DNA of 6,848 bases from PVC group bacterium (GTDB taxonomy: Bacteria; GCA-001730085; JADFSZ01): assembly GCA_022560555.1 (NCBI GenBank), contig JADFSZ010000094.1:1-6848 (forward strand), in the 5' to 3' direction. The translations under genes and the position numbers were made by a program. Under the pieces are notes generated by a model. It saw nothing but the letters and a program-made list of their open reading frames with translations. It had not been told where the DNA came from and made no database searches. Shown here piece by piece: positions 1 to 6,811 of the stretch (the first letter of the stretch is position 1; the number at the start of each line of letters is the position of its first letter).

Positions 1-1289
1 GAAATGTGAGCAAGGAGGACTTGCAACAGTTGGCTGAATCGTTAAATAAGAGCCTTGATGAATTGACGGCTGAAGATATTGCTTTGTTTTTAGGCGTTGA
101 AAATTTGTCCCCCGAGCAATTGGAAGCTTTTTTAGCTCATATGGGGGAGGATTACGAGGACTTAGGCCCACCGAGCGAAGCTTTACAAGAGTTGATGGGC
201 ATGGAGGAAACGATTATCGATCAACTCTCTGATTTGAGCGTTGAAGATCTTTTGACTTTGGACAGTCTCTTAGACGCGGAAATTAATGAATTATTAGGGA
301 CAGATTTATCAGCTGAAGCTATTGATATTATACTGGATACAATTGACGAGAGGACTCAAAACGCTTTGGAGGATTACCTTGATCTTCAAGCCATTCGGGA
401 TGACTTGGCGATGTTGCTTAGTGACATCTCTTTTAGTGATTTTGAAGCGGAATTGGCCATGCGAGAAGATTTTATGACGGGAAAAACATTGAGAGATCGC
501 TTTGGACGATTTGTGCGTAGTGAACAGTATGTTCTCAATAATTCTGATATTAATCAAATACAGATTGTTTCCGTGACGGCTCGTTTGGGTAGTTCTGGAA
601 AAGATGCGGGTGTTACAGCAACGTCTGTGAAGTTTAATTTTGATGATTTATCCGGAGTGTCCAATATTCGCACCGGTCTTCCGTGGAAAGATATATTGGG
701 CGTTGGACAACTAGGTCAGCGTATGCTAGTTACAAACGGTATTGAGTATTCAGATTTTGGGGATCCAGGGGCTGTGGCTCTATCGTCCGTCAAATTAGAA
801 ATGTTTAATCCTTTAGGAGATAATATCGCTATAAAGGACGTGTATCAGGGAGTAACAAATCCGGGAACTTTTGTTCAAGAAATTGATATGGGTAGCTCTT
901 CTCAAAAGGTGAATGGAGTACAAATTGATTCGCCGAGTAATCGGGAGTTTAAGGCGCAAAAGACGGCGGATCAAAACGGTTGGTTATGGTGGATGGGGTA
1001 CGATACCGGCGGTGGCGGATTTTCACCTTTAGATTCTGGTGATAAATACATTCAATTCCAGTTTTATTGGATTAATGATCAAGGAGATATTCAGGATGTC
1101 CAAACTGTTTTTGATGGTATTAACCCGGCCATTATGTCCGGAGATGGACCGATTCAAAATATTCAGGATATTTTGAATCCGGAATCAGGATTCAATCTGC
1201 AATTCCGTGTTACCAGTACGGAATTTCCGAACAATGAACACATTGATGCTGTTTTTGATCCGGCGCTCATAACACCCTATGTTAAATAA
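1..1289 (+). CDS. Uncharacterised acidic protein with helical N-terminus and beta-rich C-terminus, probably 5'-partial
   Basis: I do not recognise this gene with certainty. The frame is open to the left edge, and the first possible start is GTG at 6, giving 427 aa ending at TAA 1287-1289. Residues 1-150 (counted from the GTG) are acidic and helical, with recurring Leu-Ser/Thr-x-Glu-x-Leu turns (LSPEQLEAFL at 34-43, LSVEDLL at 77-83, LSAEAI at 101-106). Residues 160-427 look beta-rich, with Gly/Asn/Asp turns, a WLWWMGYDTGGGG patch at 326-338 and no cysteine in the whole protein, which suits a secreted or surface protein. No signal peptide or membrane segment is visible from the GTG, so either the true N-terminus lies upstream or the protein is cytosolic. 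The RDRFGRFVRSEQYVL stretch (163-177) vaguely resembles tails of large FecR-type or surface proteins in uncultivated bacteria; that is memory, not a search. GTG at 6 overlaps a TGA at 7-9 in another frame, so a coupled start after an unseen gene is also possible. Confidence 0.75.
   Translation, partial: NVSKEDLQQLAESLNKSLDELTAEDIALFLGVENLSPEQLEAFLAHMGEDYEDLGPPSEALQELMGMEETIIDQLSDLSVEDLLTLDSLLDAEINELLGTDLSAEAIDIILDTIDERTQNALEDYLDLQAIRDDLAMLLSDISFSDFEAELAMREDFMTGKTLRDRFGRFVRSEQYVLNNSDINQIQIVSVTARLGSSGKDAGVTATSVKFNFDDLSGVSNIRTGLPWKDILGVGQLGQRMLVTNGIEYSDFGDPGAVALSSVKLEMFNPLGDNIAIKDVYQGVTNPGTFVQEIDMGSSSQKVNGVQIDSPSNREFKAQKTADQNGWLWWMGYDTGGGGFSPLDSGDKYIQFQFYWINDQGDIQDVQTVFDGINPAIMSGDGPIQNIQDILNPESGFNLQFRVTSTEFPNNEHIDAVFDPALITPYVK
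1151..1195 (+). repeat. Two overlapping, mutually exclusive inverted repeats inside the 3' end of the first gene
   Basis: Bases 1151-1162 (GATTCAAAATAT) are the exact reverse complement of 1168-1179 (ATATTTTGAATC), giving a perfect 12-bp stem with a 5-base loop (TCAGG). The right arm overlaps a second stem: 1173-1180 (TTGAATCC) pairs with 1188-1195 (GGATTCAA) across a 7-base loop. The two hairpins compete for 1173-1179, an attenuator-like geometry. The stretch is coding (residues around IQNIQDILNPESGFN), so part of the symmetry could come from codon choice. No U-run follows, so it is not a classic intrinsic terminator. Confidence 0.7.
1201..1225 (+). repeat. Third inverted repeat (8-bp stem) in the 3' end of the first gene
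   Basis: Bases 1201-1208 (AATTCCGT) are the exact reverse complement of 1218-1225 (ACGGAATT). The 9-base interior can extend the stem in RNA by two G-U pairs (1209/1217, 1210/1216) and a U-A pair (1211/1215), leaving a 3-base loop. It begins 5 bases after the two competing hairpins and lies about 60 bases before the stop codon. A smaller CAATG/CATTG stem follows at 1232-1245. Confidence 0.6.
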
Positions 1290-1341
1290 TATATGTTGTT
1301 TACGTTGACACCAAAGCTTACTTCAAACCGAGTGACCGTGT

Positions 1342-1369
1342 TTTACTCTCCTTTTTGATTGGGTATAAT
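1342..1369 (+). promoter_or_regulatory. Candidate sigma70-type promoter for the kinase operon
   Basis: A perfect -10 TATAAT lies at 1364-1369, preceded 16 bases upstream by TTTACT at 1342-1347, which matches four of six positions of the -35 consensus. Transcription would start near 1375-1378, giving a leader of about 30 bases before ATG 1405. It sits in the only substantial gap in the window and faces the downstream operon. The element is predicted from sequence alone. Confidence 0.5.
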
Positions 1370-1373
1370 ACCC
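1361..1373. promoter_or_regulatory. Perfect palindrome covering the -10 box, possible operator
   Basis: GGGTAT-A-ATACCC is a perfect 6-bp inverted repeat around one central base, and it contains the predicted -10 TATAAT. A weaker outer symmetry, GATTG at 1357-1361 and CAATC at 1376-1380, flanks it. A repressor bound here would block RNA polymerase directly. No regulator gene in the window is an obvious partner, because the encoded cyclic-nucleotide-binding domain is attached to a kinase and not to a helix-turn-helix. Confidence 0.35.
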
Positions 1374-1404
1374 TTCAATCCGCAATTCATGATATATATA
1401 GAAT

Positions 1405-2835
1405 ATGAATGACATTGTTGACTTTCTAAAAACAGTCCCCGCCTTCAAAGATCTAAACGAGATCAGTTTATCTCTTATCAATCTCAGGCTTGAAAGCGTT
1501 TCTTATAAAAAAAATGATTATATTATTCGATGCGGAGATGAAGCCGATGCTCTTTATTTGATGGATGACGGCTCTGCCGGTGTCCGGATCACCGTTGAGG
1601 GAAAAACAAAAGAAGTTTCGGTTTTAGAAAAGGGGGAAGTTTTCGGAGAAATGGCTCTATTGACAAATGAGCCGCGGTTTGCCGATGTCGTTGCGACAAC
1701 GGACGTTCACCTCTACCGTCTCACCAAAAAAGATTTTATAGATATTTGCACTAAATTTCCAAGCATTTCCAATTTCTTAACCCATCTTTTGGCTGATCGT
1801 CTCGGAGCTAAATCGGATGTCATGCTGAATAAAACTATCGGCAAATATCAAATCCTTCAGAAAATCGGTCAAGGAGGTATGGGGGTCATATTTAAAGGAG
1901 TTCATAAAGAGCTTAATCGCTTTGTGGCCATGAAAATGCTTCCGCATCCGTTTGTTTTTGATAAAGGTTATCTGAAAGGATTTAAAAGAGAAGCACTCAT
2001 AATATCAAAACTGAACCACCCTCATATCGTCCAAGTGTATGACACGGATTATGCCTACAACACGTATTTTATTATGATGGAATTGATCGAAGGGAATTCC
2101 CTTCGTGAAGTTTTAAGAGATCAAAGACGCATGAGTCCGATTATGACCGAAAAAATTGCCAGACAGCTCTGTGAAGCCCTTATTTATGCCCATCAAGCAG
2201 GTATCGTTCATCGGGATATTAAGCCGGAAAATATTATGATTGATGCTAAAGGACATATCAAATTGATGGATTTCGGGATTGCCCGCTCCTCTTACACGGC
2301 TGATACCAAAGATTGTATGGGCACCCCTGAATATATGTGTCCGGAAATTATCCGCGGAATCAATTCAGGACCAAAGGGGGATTATTATTCCTTGGGGGTT
2401 ACCTTGTATGAATTGCTAACCGGCCGTCCGCCGTATCAAGGAGACAATGTGATCTCTTTGACTATTCAGCAGCTAACGGAAGATCTTAAGGCTCCCGCGG
2501 ACATTGTTGCTGATGTTCCGATGCAATTGAATAACTTTATCATGAAGTGCCTTAAAACGGAGCCGAAAGAACGTTTGGATCGACTGGAAGATTTTCTTGA
2601 TGATGTGCCCATTCTTATGCAGGATGTGAAAAAAAATGATGATAAAGATTTGACACTGATGGATACAGTTTCCATTGATCAAGAATTAATGAAACCGGAT
2701 CTGAGTCCGGACGAAAAAGCGAAGCTTAAAGAGCATTGTCACAAAGTGATACTAAAAAGACTGACTCCCTTGGAAAGTCTTCCGCCGTTCCGGGATACTA
2801 TCAAAAAAATCCGAAAACTTTTGAAGGATATCTAG
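1405..2835 (+). CDS. Cyclic-nucleotide-binding domain fused to Ser/Thr protein kinase
   Basis: This 476-aa soluble protein should transfer phosphate from ATP to Ser/Thr of target proteins, with activity likely controlled by a bound cyclic nucleotide. Residues 5-130 form a CRP/PKA-type domain; its phosphate-binding cassette (FGEMALL at 80-86, then EPRFADVVA at 89-97) keeps Glu82 and Arg91. Residues 147-405 form a Hanks-type kinase with every catalytic element: glycine loop GQGGMG 155-160, Lys177, alpha-C Glu196, HRDIKPEN 269-276, DFG 289-291, Asp326 in helix F and Arg390. The usual APE reads CPE (312-314). A charged tail of about 70 residues follows. No membrane segment or PASTA repeats are present, unlike PknB. 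The start is ATG 1405, directly before the domain; no Shine-Dalgarno is visible in the AT-rich leader. It is first in the operon, and its stop (TAG 2833-2835) lies 5 bases before the next ATG. Domain calls are firm; ligand and targets are unknown. Confidence 0.95.
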   Translation: MNDIVDFLKTVPAFKDLNEISLSLINLRLESVSYKKNDYIIRCGDEADALYLMDDGSAGVRITVEGKTKEVSVLEKGEVFGEMALLTNEPRFADVVATTDVHLYRLTKKDFIDICTKFPSISNFLTHLLADRLGAKSDVMLNKTIGKYQILQKIGQGGMGVIFKGVHKELNRFVAMKMLPHPFVFDKGYLKGFKREALIISKLNHPHIVQVYDTDYAYNTYFIMMELIEGNSLREVLRDQRRMSPIMTEKIARQLCEALIYAHQAGIVHRDIKPENIMIDAKGHIKLMDFGIARSSYTADTKDCMGTPEYMCPEIIRGINSGPKGDYYSLGVTLYELLTGRPPYQGDNVISLTIQQLTEDLKAPADIVADVPMQLNNFIMKCLKTEPKERLDRLEDFLDDVPILMQDVKKNDDKDLTLMDTVSIDQELMKPDLSPDEKAKLKEHCHKVILKRLTPLESLPPFRDTIKKIRKLLKDI

Positions 2836-2840
2836 TCCCC

Positions 2841-4352
2841 ATGTCTCTTCGGGCTCTTAACTTTCCTTTATCCGTCCCCAGAAATGTCGTGACCGTCATC
2901 ATCGGGTGTGTCTGGATTTTGATGATGGGGCATCTTGTCAAAACTGAGATTCATATTCAAAAAGACCGAACAGATAAAACATTTGTGACTAGTCCCATTA
3001 TCAGACCCTTTAATCAATGGATGGAGATATTTTATAAGGGGGAAAAATTGGGATATTCTCACACGGACTTGACGCAAATGGATAGAGAGGGAGAAACGAT
3101 GTTTTCGTTGTCCCATCGGACCCAGTTAAAAATGAAAGTTCTGGATGTGACCCAAAACATTAAGATGAGCGGATTTAGTTTTTTTGATGCGGAAGCCAGG
3201 CTGAAGAATTTTACTTTTTATGTTGATACCAAAAGCTACAAAATGGTTCTGAAGGGCGAGATGCATGACCAAGTATTGTCCGTTCATTTAAAAACAGGAC
3301 AATCAGAGCAGTCATTCGATCTGAATGTGCCGGAAAATATTATATTTTCGGAAGATATGAACTTTTTAATGACTCAGAAAAAATTTCGTCCCGGAGATCA
3401 CGGGCAATTCATTGTTTTTGATCCCATGGCGATGGGTCAATATGCATTGACCTATGACGTGTTAGAAAAAAAAGATGGTTTATTAAAGATCGAGTTTAAC
3501 TATCGCGGACTTTTAAGCTATGTGTGGCTCAATGAGCACCGGGAAATCGTTAAAGAAATCAATCCATTAGGCTGGGTCATGATTCGCTCTACACGTGAGG
3601 ATGCCTTAACAGACATGCCGGGAAATCTGGATTTAACGAATGCAACATCCATTCCTGTTACAAAAGAAATCCCCAATCCCCAAAACATTAAAAAACTTAC
3701 TCTCGGGATACAAGGAATCGACGCGGGGGTGTTACGGGATTTCCCTCCTAAAGAAATACAAAATATTGATGTCATTCAAAAACCTTCCGGAATTGAAATT
3801 ATTATTACCAAACCGGGCGAAAATGACCTTGAGATATTGAGAGAAATCGAAGAGCCTGACGAAGAAGCCATGAGCGTATATCTTAAAGGCGAAATACTGA
3901 TCCAAACCCAACACCCTTTGATCGTCTCAACCGCGCATGAGATTGTTGACACTGATTTAGATCTCTGGGGCGCGGCAAAAAAGATTAATGAATGGGTCTT
4001 TGACACACTCGAGAAAAAACCCGTCATATCCATTCCATCCGCGCTTGATGTGCTGAAATCGGGGTATGGAGATTGCAATGAACATACGGTCCTCTTTACC
4101 GCTCTCGCGCGCGCGAAAGGGATCCCGGTCATTCCGATCGTCGGACTTGTATTTTTGGATAATAAATTTTATTATCATGCTTGGCCGGCGGTCTATGTCG
4201 GTGAATGGATACAGATGGATCCGACCTTCGGACAAAATATTGCGGACACAACGCATATACCATTTTTTGCCGGGTCTCTTGAAGAGCAGGCGCGCATTGC
4301 GAGCCTTGTGGGCCGGATTCAAATTGAAGTAATAGACATTGTGAATGAGTGA
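2841..4352 (+). CDS. Membrane-anchored transglutaminase-like (Transglut_core) protein
   Basis: From ATG 2841 this is 503 aa. One hydrophobic segment at about residues 15-33, preceded by Arg4 and Arg14, should anchor it in the inner membrane with the rest outside. Residues 55-340 are a beta-rich region of unknown role. Residues 355-475 are a transglutaminase-like papain fold with an intact triad: Cys412 in GDCNEHTVLF, His446 in YYHAWPAV and Asp460 in MDPTFG. Such domains cross-link Gln to Lys, act as proteases or deamidate; the sequence does not say which. I chose ATG 2841 because it puts the anchor at the N-terminus and sits just after the kinase stop, with AAGGA at 2824-2828 as a somewhat distant ribosome-binding site. 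The longer frame from TTG 2736 would overlap the kinase by 100 bases. The 3' end runs to within 7 bases of the preferred ABC ATPase start. Co-location suggests work with the exporter, which is inference. Confidence 0.92.
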   Translation: MSLRALNFPLSVPRNVVTVIIGCVWILMMGHLVKTEIHIQKDRTDKTFVTSPIIRPFNQWMEIFYKGEKLGYSHTDLTQMDREGETMFSLSHRTQLKMKVLDVTQNIKMSGFSFFDAEARLKNFTFYVDTKSYKMVLKGEMHDQVLSVHLKTGQSEQSFDLNVPENIIFSEDMNFLMTQKKFRPGDHGQFIVFDPMAMGQYALTYDVLEKKDGLLKIEFNYRGLLSYVWLNEHREIVKEINPLGWVMIRSTREDALTDMPGNLDLTNATSIPVTKEIPNPQNIKKLTLGIQGIDAGVLRDFPPKEIQNIDVIQKPSGIEIIITKPGENDLEILREIEEPDEEAMSVYLKGEILIQTQHPLIVSTAHEIVDTDLDLWGAAKKINEWVFDTLEKKPVISIPSALDVLKSGYGDCNEHTVLFTALARAKGIPVIPIVGLVFLDNKFYYHAWPAVYVGEWIQMDPTFGQNIADTTHIPFFAGSLEEQARIASLVGRIQIEVIDIVNE

Positions 4353-4354
4353 GG
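4351..4354 (+). promoter_or_regulatory. Shine-Dalgarno deciding the ABC ATPase start
   Basis: GAGG overlaps the stop codon of the transglutaminase gene and lies 5 bases before ATG 4360. The earlier in-frame ATG at 4345 has no comparable motif upstream, so 4360 is the better start and translation is probably coupled to the preceding gene. Confidence 0.5.
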
Positions 4355-4359
4355 CTCAG

Positions 4360-5100
4360 ATGAAAAAACATATGATTGAAATCAGTAACATGACAAAATC
4401 TTTTGGTGAAAATACGGCTGTTGACAGACTAACTCTCAACGTGGCTCAAGGAGAATTTTTTTGTTTCCTGGGTCCTAACGGTGCCGGAAAAACGACAACG
4501 ATCAAAGTGTTAACAGGGTTATTATACCCGACCTCCGGGGAGGTCAAAATTGACGGCTTGGATATGAAAAAGGACCATGTGTCCGTTAAAAAGATCATGA
4601 GCTATATCCCGGATTTTCCGTATATTTTTGAAAAGTTAACGGGCCGTGAATTTTTAGAGTTTGTAGCACGTATGTATGATGTCCCTCCTGAATTATCCGA
4701 AGAGAGGATTCAGGAGTACTTGAAAATGTTTTCGTTGACAGACAGGGCCGATCATTTAATGGAAGACTATTCTCATGGCATGCGTCAAAAGATTGTTATC
4801 AGCGCGGCCATGATTCATGATCCCAAACTGATCATTGTCGATGAGCCCATGGTCGGGCTTGATCCCAAGGGGATCCGTCAAGTGAAAGACTTATTTAAAC
4901 AAAAGACCAAAGAAGGCGGGTGCGTTTTTATGTCCACGCATATCCTGTCTATGGCCGAAGAGCTCGCGGATCGCATAGGCATTATTCATCAGGGCCGATT
5001 GGTTGCTTTGGGTACGAGGGATGAGATTCTTGCGCGCGCCGAACACAAAAAAGACTTTGAGGAGATCTTCATGGCTCTCTCTGATGAAACGGAATCATAA
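4360..5100 (+). CDS. ABC-2 type exporter ATP-binding protein
   Basis: This 246-aa cytoplasmic ATPase (251 aa if ATG 4345 is used) should power the membrane protein encoded next. Visible motifs, numbered from ATG 4360: Walker A GPNGAGKTT 38-46; a Q-loop region reading YIPDFPYIFEKLTGREF (82-98), where Asp replaces the usual Gln; signature YSHGM 137-141 in place of LSGGQ; Walker B LIIVDEP 157-163 with catalytic Glu162; D-loop GLDP 166-169; switch His194 in MSTHIL. Length and motifs fit the single-domain ATPases of ABC-2 drug, antibiotic or polysaccharide-type exporters. The stretch after the Q-loop is typical of those paired with the large exporter permeases discussed in the next entry. The substrate cannot be read from this subunit. 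Confidence 0.95.
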   Translation: MKKHMIEISNMTKSFGENTAVDRLTLNVAQGEFFCFLGPNGAGKTTTIKVLTGLLYPTSGEVKIDGLDMKKDHVSVKKIMSYIPDFPYIFEKLTGREFLEFVARMYDVPPELSEERIQEYLKMFSLTDRADHLMEDYSHGMRQKIVISAAMIHDPKLIIVDEPMVGLDPKGIRQVKDLFKQKTKEGGCVFMSTHILSMAEELADRIGIIHQGRLVALGTRDEILARAEHKKDFEEIFMALSDETES

Positions 5101-5118
5101 ATCACTTTGGAATAAAAT

Positions 5119-6804
5119 ATGGAATATCCCTTTTACGAAATTATTAAACTGAAATGCACTATTCTCAAAAACACAATTCTTTCCTTAAAGAAACAACCCC
5201 GTCTTAAAATCATTTTTATCAGTGTGTTTACTTTTTGTCTGGGTCTAGCCATTTACTTTTCCATGTATCGCGCCTTTAGTTTTGTGTACCAATTTCCGGG
5301 TTTTGGCGAGTTTTTACTTGACCGGCTTCTTTATTTATTTTTCTTTTCCCTTCTGTTGATGCTGATTATGAGCAGTGCCGTCACAAGTTATATGACATTG
5401 TTTCGATCAAAAATAAATGAACATCTTTTTGTCCTTCCCATACATTACAGAACGGTATGGAGTGTCCGGTTTTTTGATACTCTTGTTTATAGCTCGTGGG
5501 CATCACTGTTTTTGGTGCTGCCTCTCATTCTTTCGTATGGCCAAATTCGTCACGCAAGCGGACTATTTTATTGTATGGGGTTTTTGGTGATACTTCCCTT
5601 TCTTGTGCTGGCAGGCGGAGTGGGAACTTTAGCGGCGAGTCTGCTTGTCCGTTTAAGTCAGGCCCATCGAAACACCCTGCGTACGATATTGATCGGGACG
5701 CTTGCTATCGCCGGCATAGCTCTATTGTGTTGGACGCGGATTTGGAGACAAGAGCCCTCCGGTCATGGAACGGAGCTTGTGATCTTGAATAAAATCTTAT
5801 CTCACACGGCATTCACGCAAAATCCATTTTTGCCGAGCTATTGGTTGAGCCAAGGCCTCATTGATGTCTTAAAGGGATCCCTAAAGCAATCCATGGTTTA
5901 TTTCGGTCTCATATGTATCAATGCCGCGCTGATTTTTCAAATCAATTATCATGCGGGAGGGAATTTTTATTACCGGATCTGGGAAAACGCGAGTTTTCAT
6001 AAGAAAATGAAAAGATTCAGGAGCTCTTTTTATGCACGGCTTGAGCTCTTATTCGGGTTTGTAAACAGCCATATTCGCCAACTGATGATCAAAGATATAA
6101 AATCATTTGTCAGGGATCCGGTCCAGTGGACACAGTTTTTGATCTTTTTCGGACTACTGGGTATATATATCGCGAACTTAAAGCAAATGCCGTATCAAAT
6201 CGAAACCATGTTTTGGAAGGTTATTATCTTGTTTTTAAATCTGGCTTCAACGGCTATGGTTTTAGCGACATTGACAACCCGTTTTGTCTTTCCCCTGTAT
6301 AGTATGGAAGGGAGGCGGTTCTGGATCATCGGTATGATGCCGATAAAAAAGAGCTGGATTTTGTGGGAAAAGTTTTTTCTCTCGTTTATTAGTGTGACTC
6401 TGATAACAGAGTTTCTTATTGTTCTATCCAACATCATGCTGGATTCCCCGAAAGATATCATGCTTTTTACTTGTTATGGCGTTTTTCTTATTAGTTTGGC
6501 TTTAACGGGGCTTTCTGTCGGGATGGGTGTTCTTTTTCCTAATTTCCAGGATGAGAATCCGTCAAAGATCGTATCCGGATTCGGAGGAACCCTCGTTTTA
6601 TTATTGAGCCTCACTTATATCATTTTGATGGTGGCTTTTATGATGATGCCGGTCTATATGTATTATGTCAAAGACGCCCTGACGCACAAATTGTACGGAT
6701 TTTGGATCTTAGTTGTTGCCTTGATGTGTACACTCGTTAGTATTATAATGGGCCTTGTTCCCATGCTTCTCGGGATCAAACGTTTAGAAAAACTTGAATA
6801 TTGA
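5119..6804 (+). CDS. ABC-2 type exporter permease, large putative ABC exporter family
   Basis: This is a 561-aa polytopic inner-membrane protein with about 12 hydrophobic segments, near residues 29-50, 66-92, 123-140, 150-175, 185-205, 258-275, 338-353, 365-387, 418-440, 446-472, 488-512 and 527-552. Conserved-looking stretches SFVRDPVQWTQFLIFFGLLG (329-348), RFVFPLYSMEGRRFWIIGMM (388-407) and FPNFQDENPSKIVSGFGGT (473-491) match my memory of the large putative ABC exporter permeases. It is about twice the length of ordinary ABC-2 permeases, so a single polypeptide may supply both halves of the channel. The start ATG 5119 has only a weak GGAA nearby (5109-5112) and follows the ATPase stop by 18 bases. 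Together the two genes make a complete exporter; the substrate is unknown. The neighbouring transglutaminase-like protein could process or attach the exported material. Confidence 0.92.
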   Translation: MEYPFYEIIKLKCTILKNTILSLKKQPRLKIIFISVFTFCLGLAIYFSMYRAFSFVYQFPGFGEFLLDRLLYLFFFSLLLMLIMSSAVTSYMTLFRSKINEHLFVLPIHYRTVWSVRFFDTLVYSSWASLFLVLPLILSYGQIRHASGLFYCMGFLVILPFLVLAGGVGTLAASLLVRLSQAHRNTLRTILIGTLAIAGIALLCWTRIWRQEPSGHGTELVILNKILSHTAFTQNPFLPSYWLSQGLIDVLKGSLKQSMVYFGLICINAALIFQINYHAGGNFYYRIWENASFHKKMKRFRSSFYARLELLFGFVNSHIRQLMIKDIKSFVRDPVQWTQFLIFFGLLGIYIANLKQMPYQIETMFWKVIILFLNLASTAMVLATLTTRFVFPLYSMEGRRFWIIGMMPIKKSWILWEKFFLSFISVTLITEFLIVLSNIMLDSPKDIMLFTCYGVFLISLALTGLSVGMGVLFPNFQDENPSKIVSGFGGTLVLLLSLTYIILMVAFMMMPVYMYYVKDALTHKLYGFWILVVALMCTLVSIIMGLVPMLLGIKRLEKLEY

Positions 6805-6811
6805 GCCGTCC

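Noticed and set aside
1305-1310. Perfect TTGACA -35 box
   Set aside because: No -10-like sequence lies 15-19 bases downstream (the region reads AACCGAGTGA), so it is not supported as a promoter.
1330-1356. Possible terminator after the first gene (GAGT/ACTC stem then CTTTTT)
   Set aside because: The stem is only 4 bp with a large loop, and the T-run is separated from it; too weak to call.
2736-2840. Longer start (TTG 2736) for the transglutaminase-like protein
   Set aside because: It would overlap the kinase coding region by 100 bases and place 35 polar residues before the membrane anchor; ATG 2841 directly after the kinase stop is more natural.
4105-4116. TCGCGCGCGCGA palindrome, alternating C-G run
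   Set aside because: It encodes Leu-Ala-Arg-Ala at a normally conserved helix just after the catalytic Cys; codon choice explains it.
4345-4359. Earlier ATG for the ABC ATPase
   Set aside because: It is in frame and possible, giving an 8-base overlap, but has no ribosome-binding motif; ATG 4360 has GAGG at good spacing. Kept only as an alternative.
3776-4371. Several open frames of 80-121 codons on the - strand within the transglutaminase gene
   Set aside because: They lie opposite a conserved catalytic domain, have no recognisable protein character and lack independent start signals; they are shadows of the real gene.
5496-5792. A + strand open frame of 98 codons inside the permease gene
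   Set aside because: It is out of frame with a clear membrane protein and its translation is Ser/Arg-rich with no domain; a frame shadow.
5873-5882. AGGGATCCCT palindrome
   Set aside because: It lies inside coding sequence and is a short symmetric hexamer site with flanks; no second copy with spacing or regulatory context.
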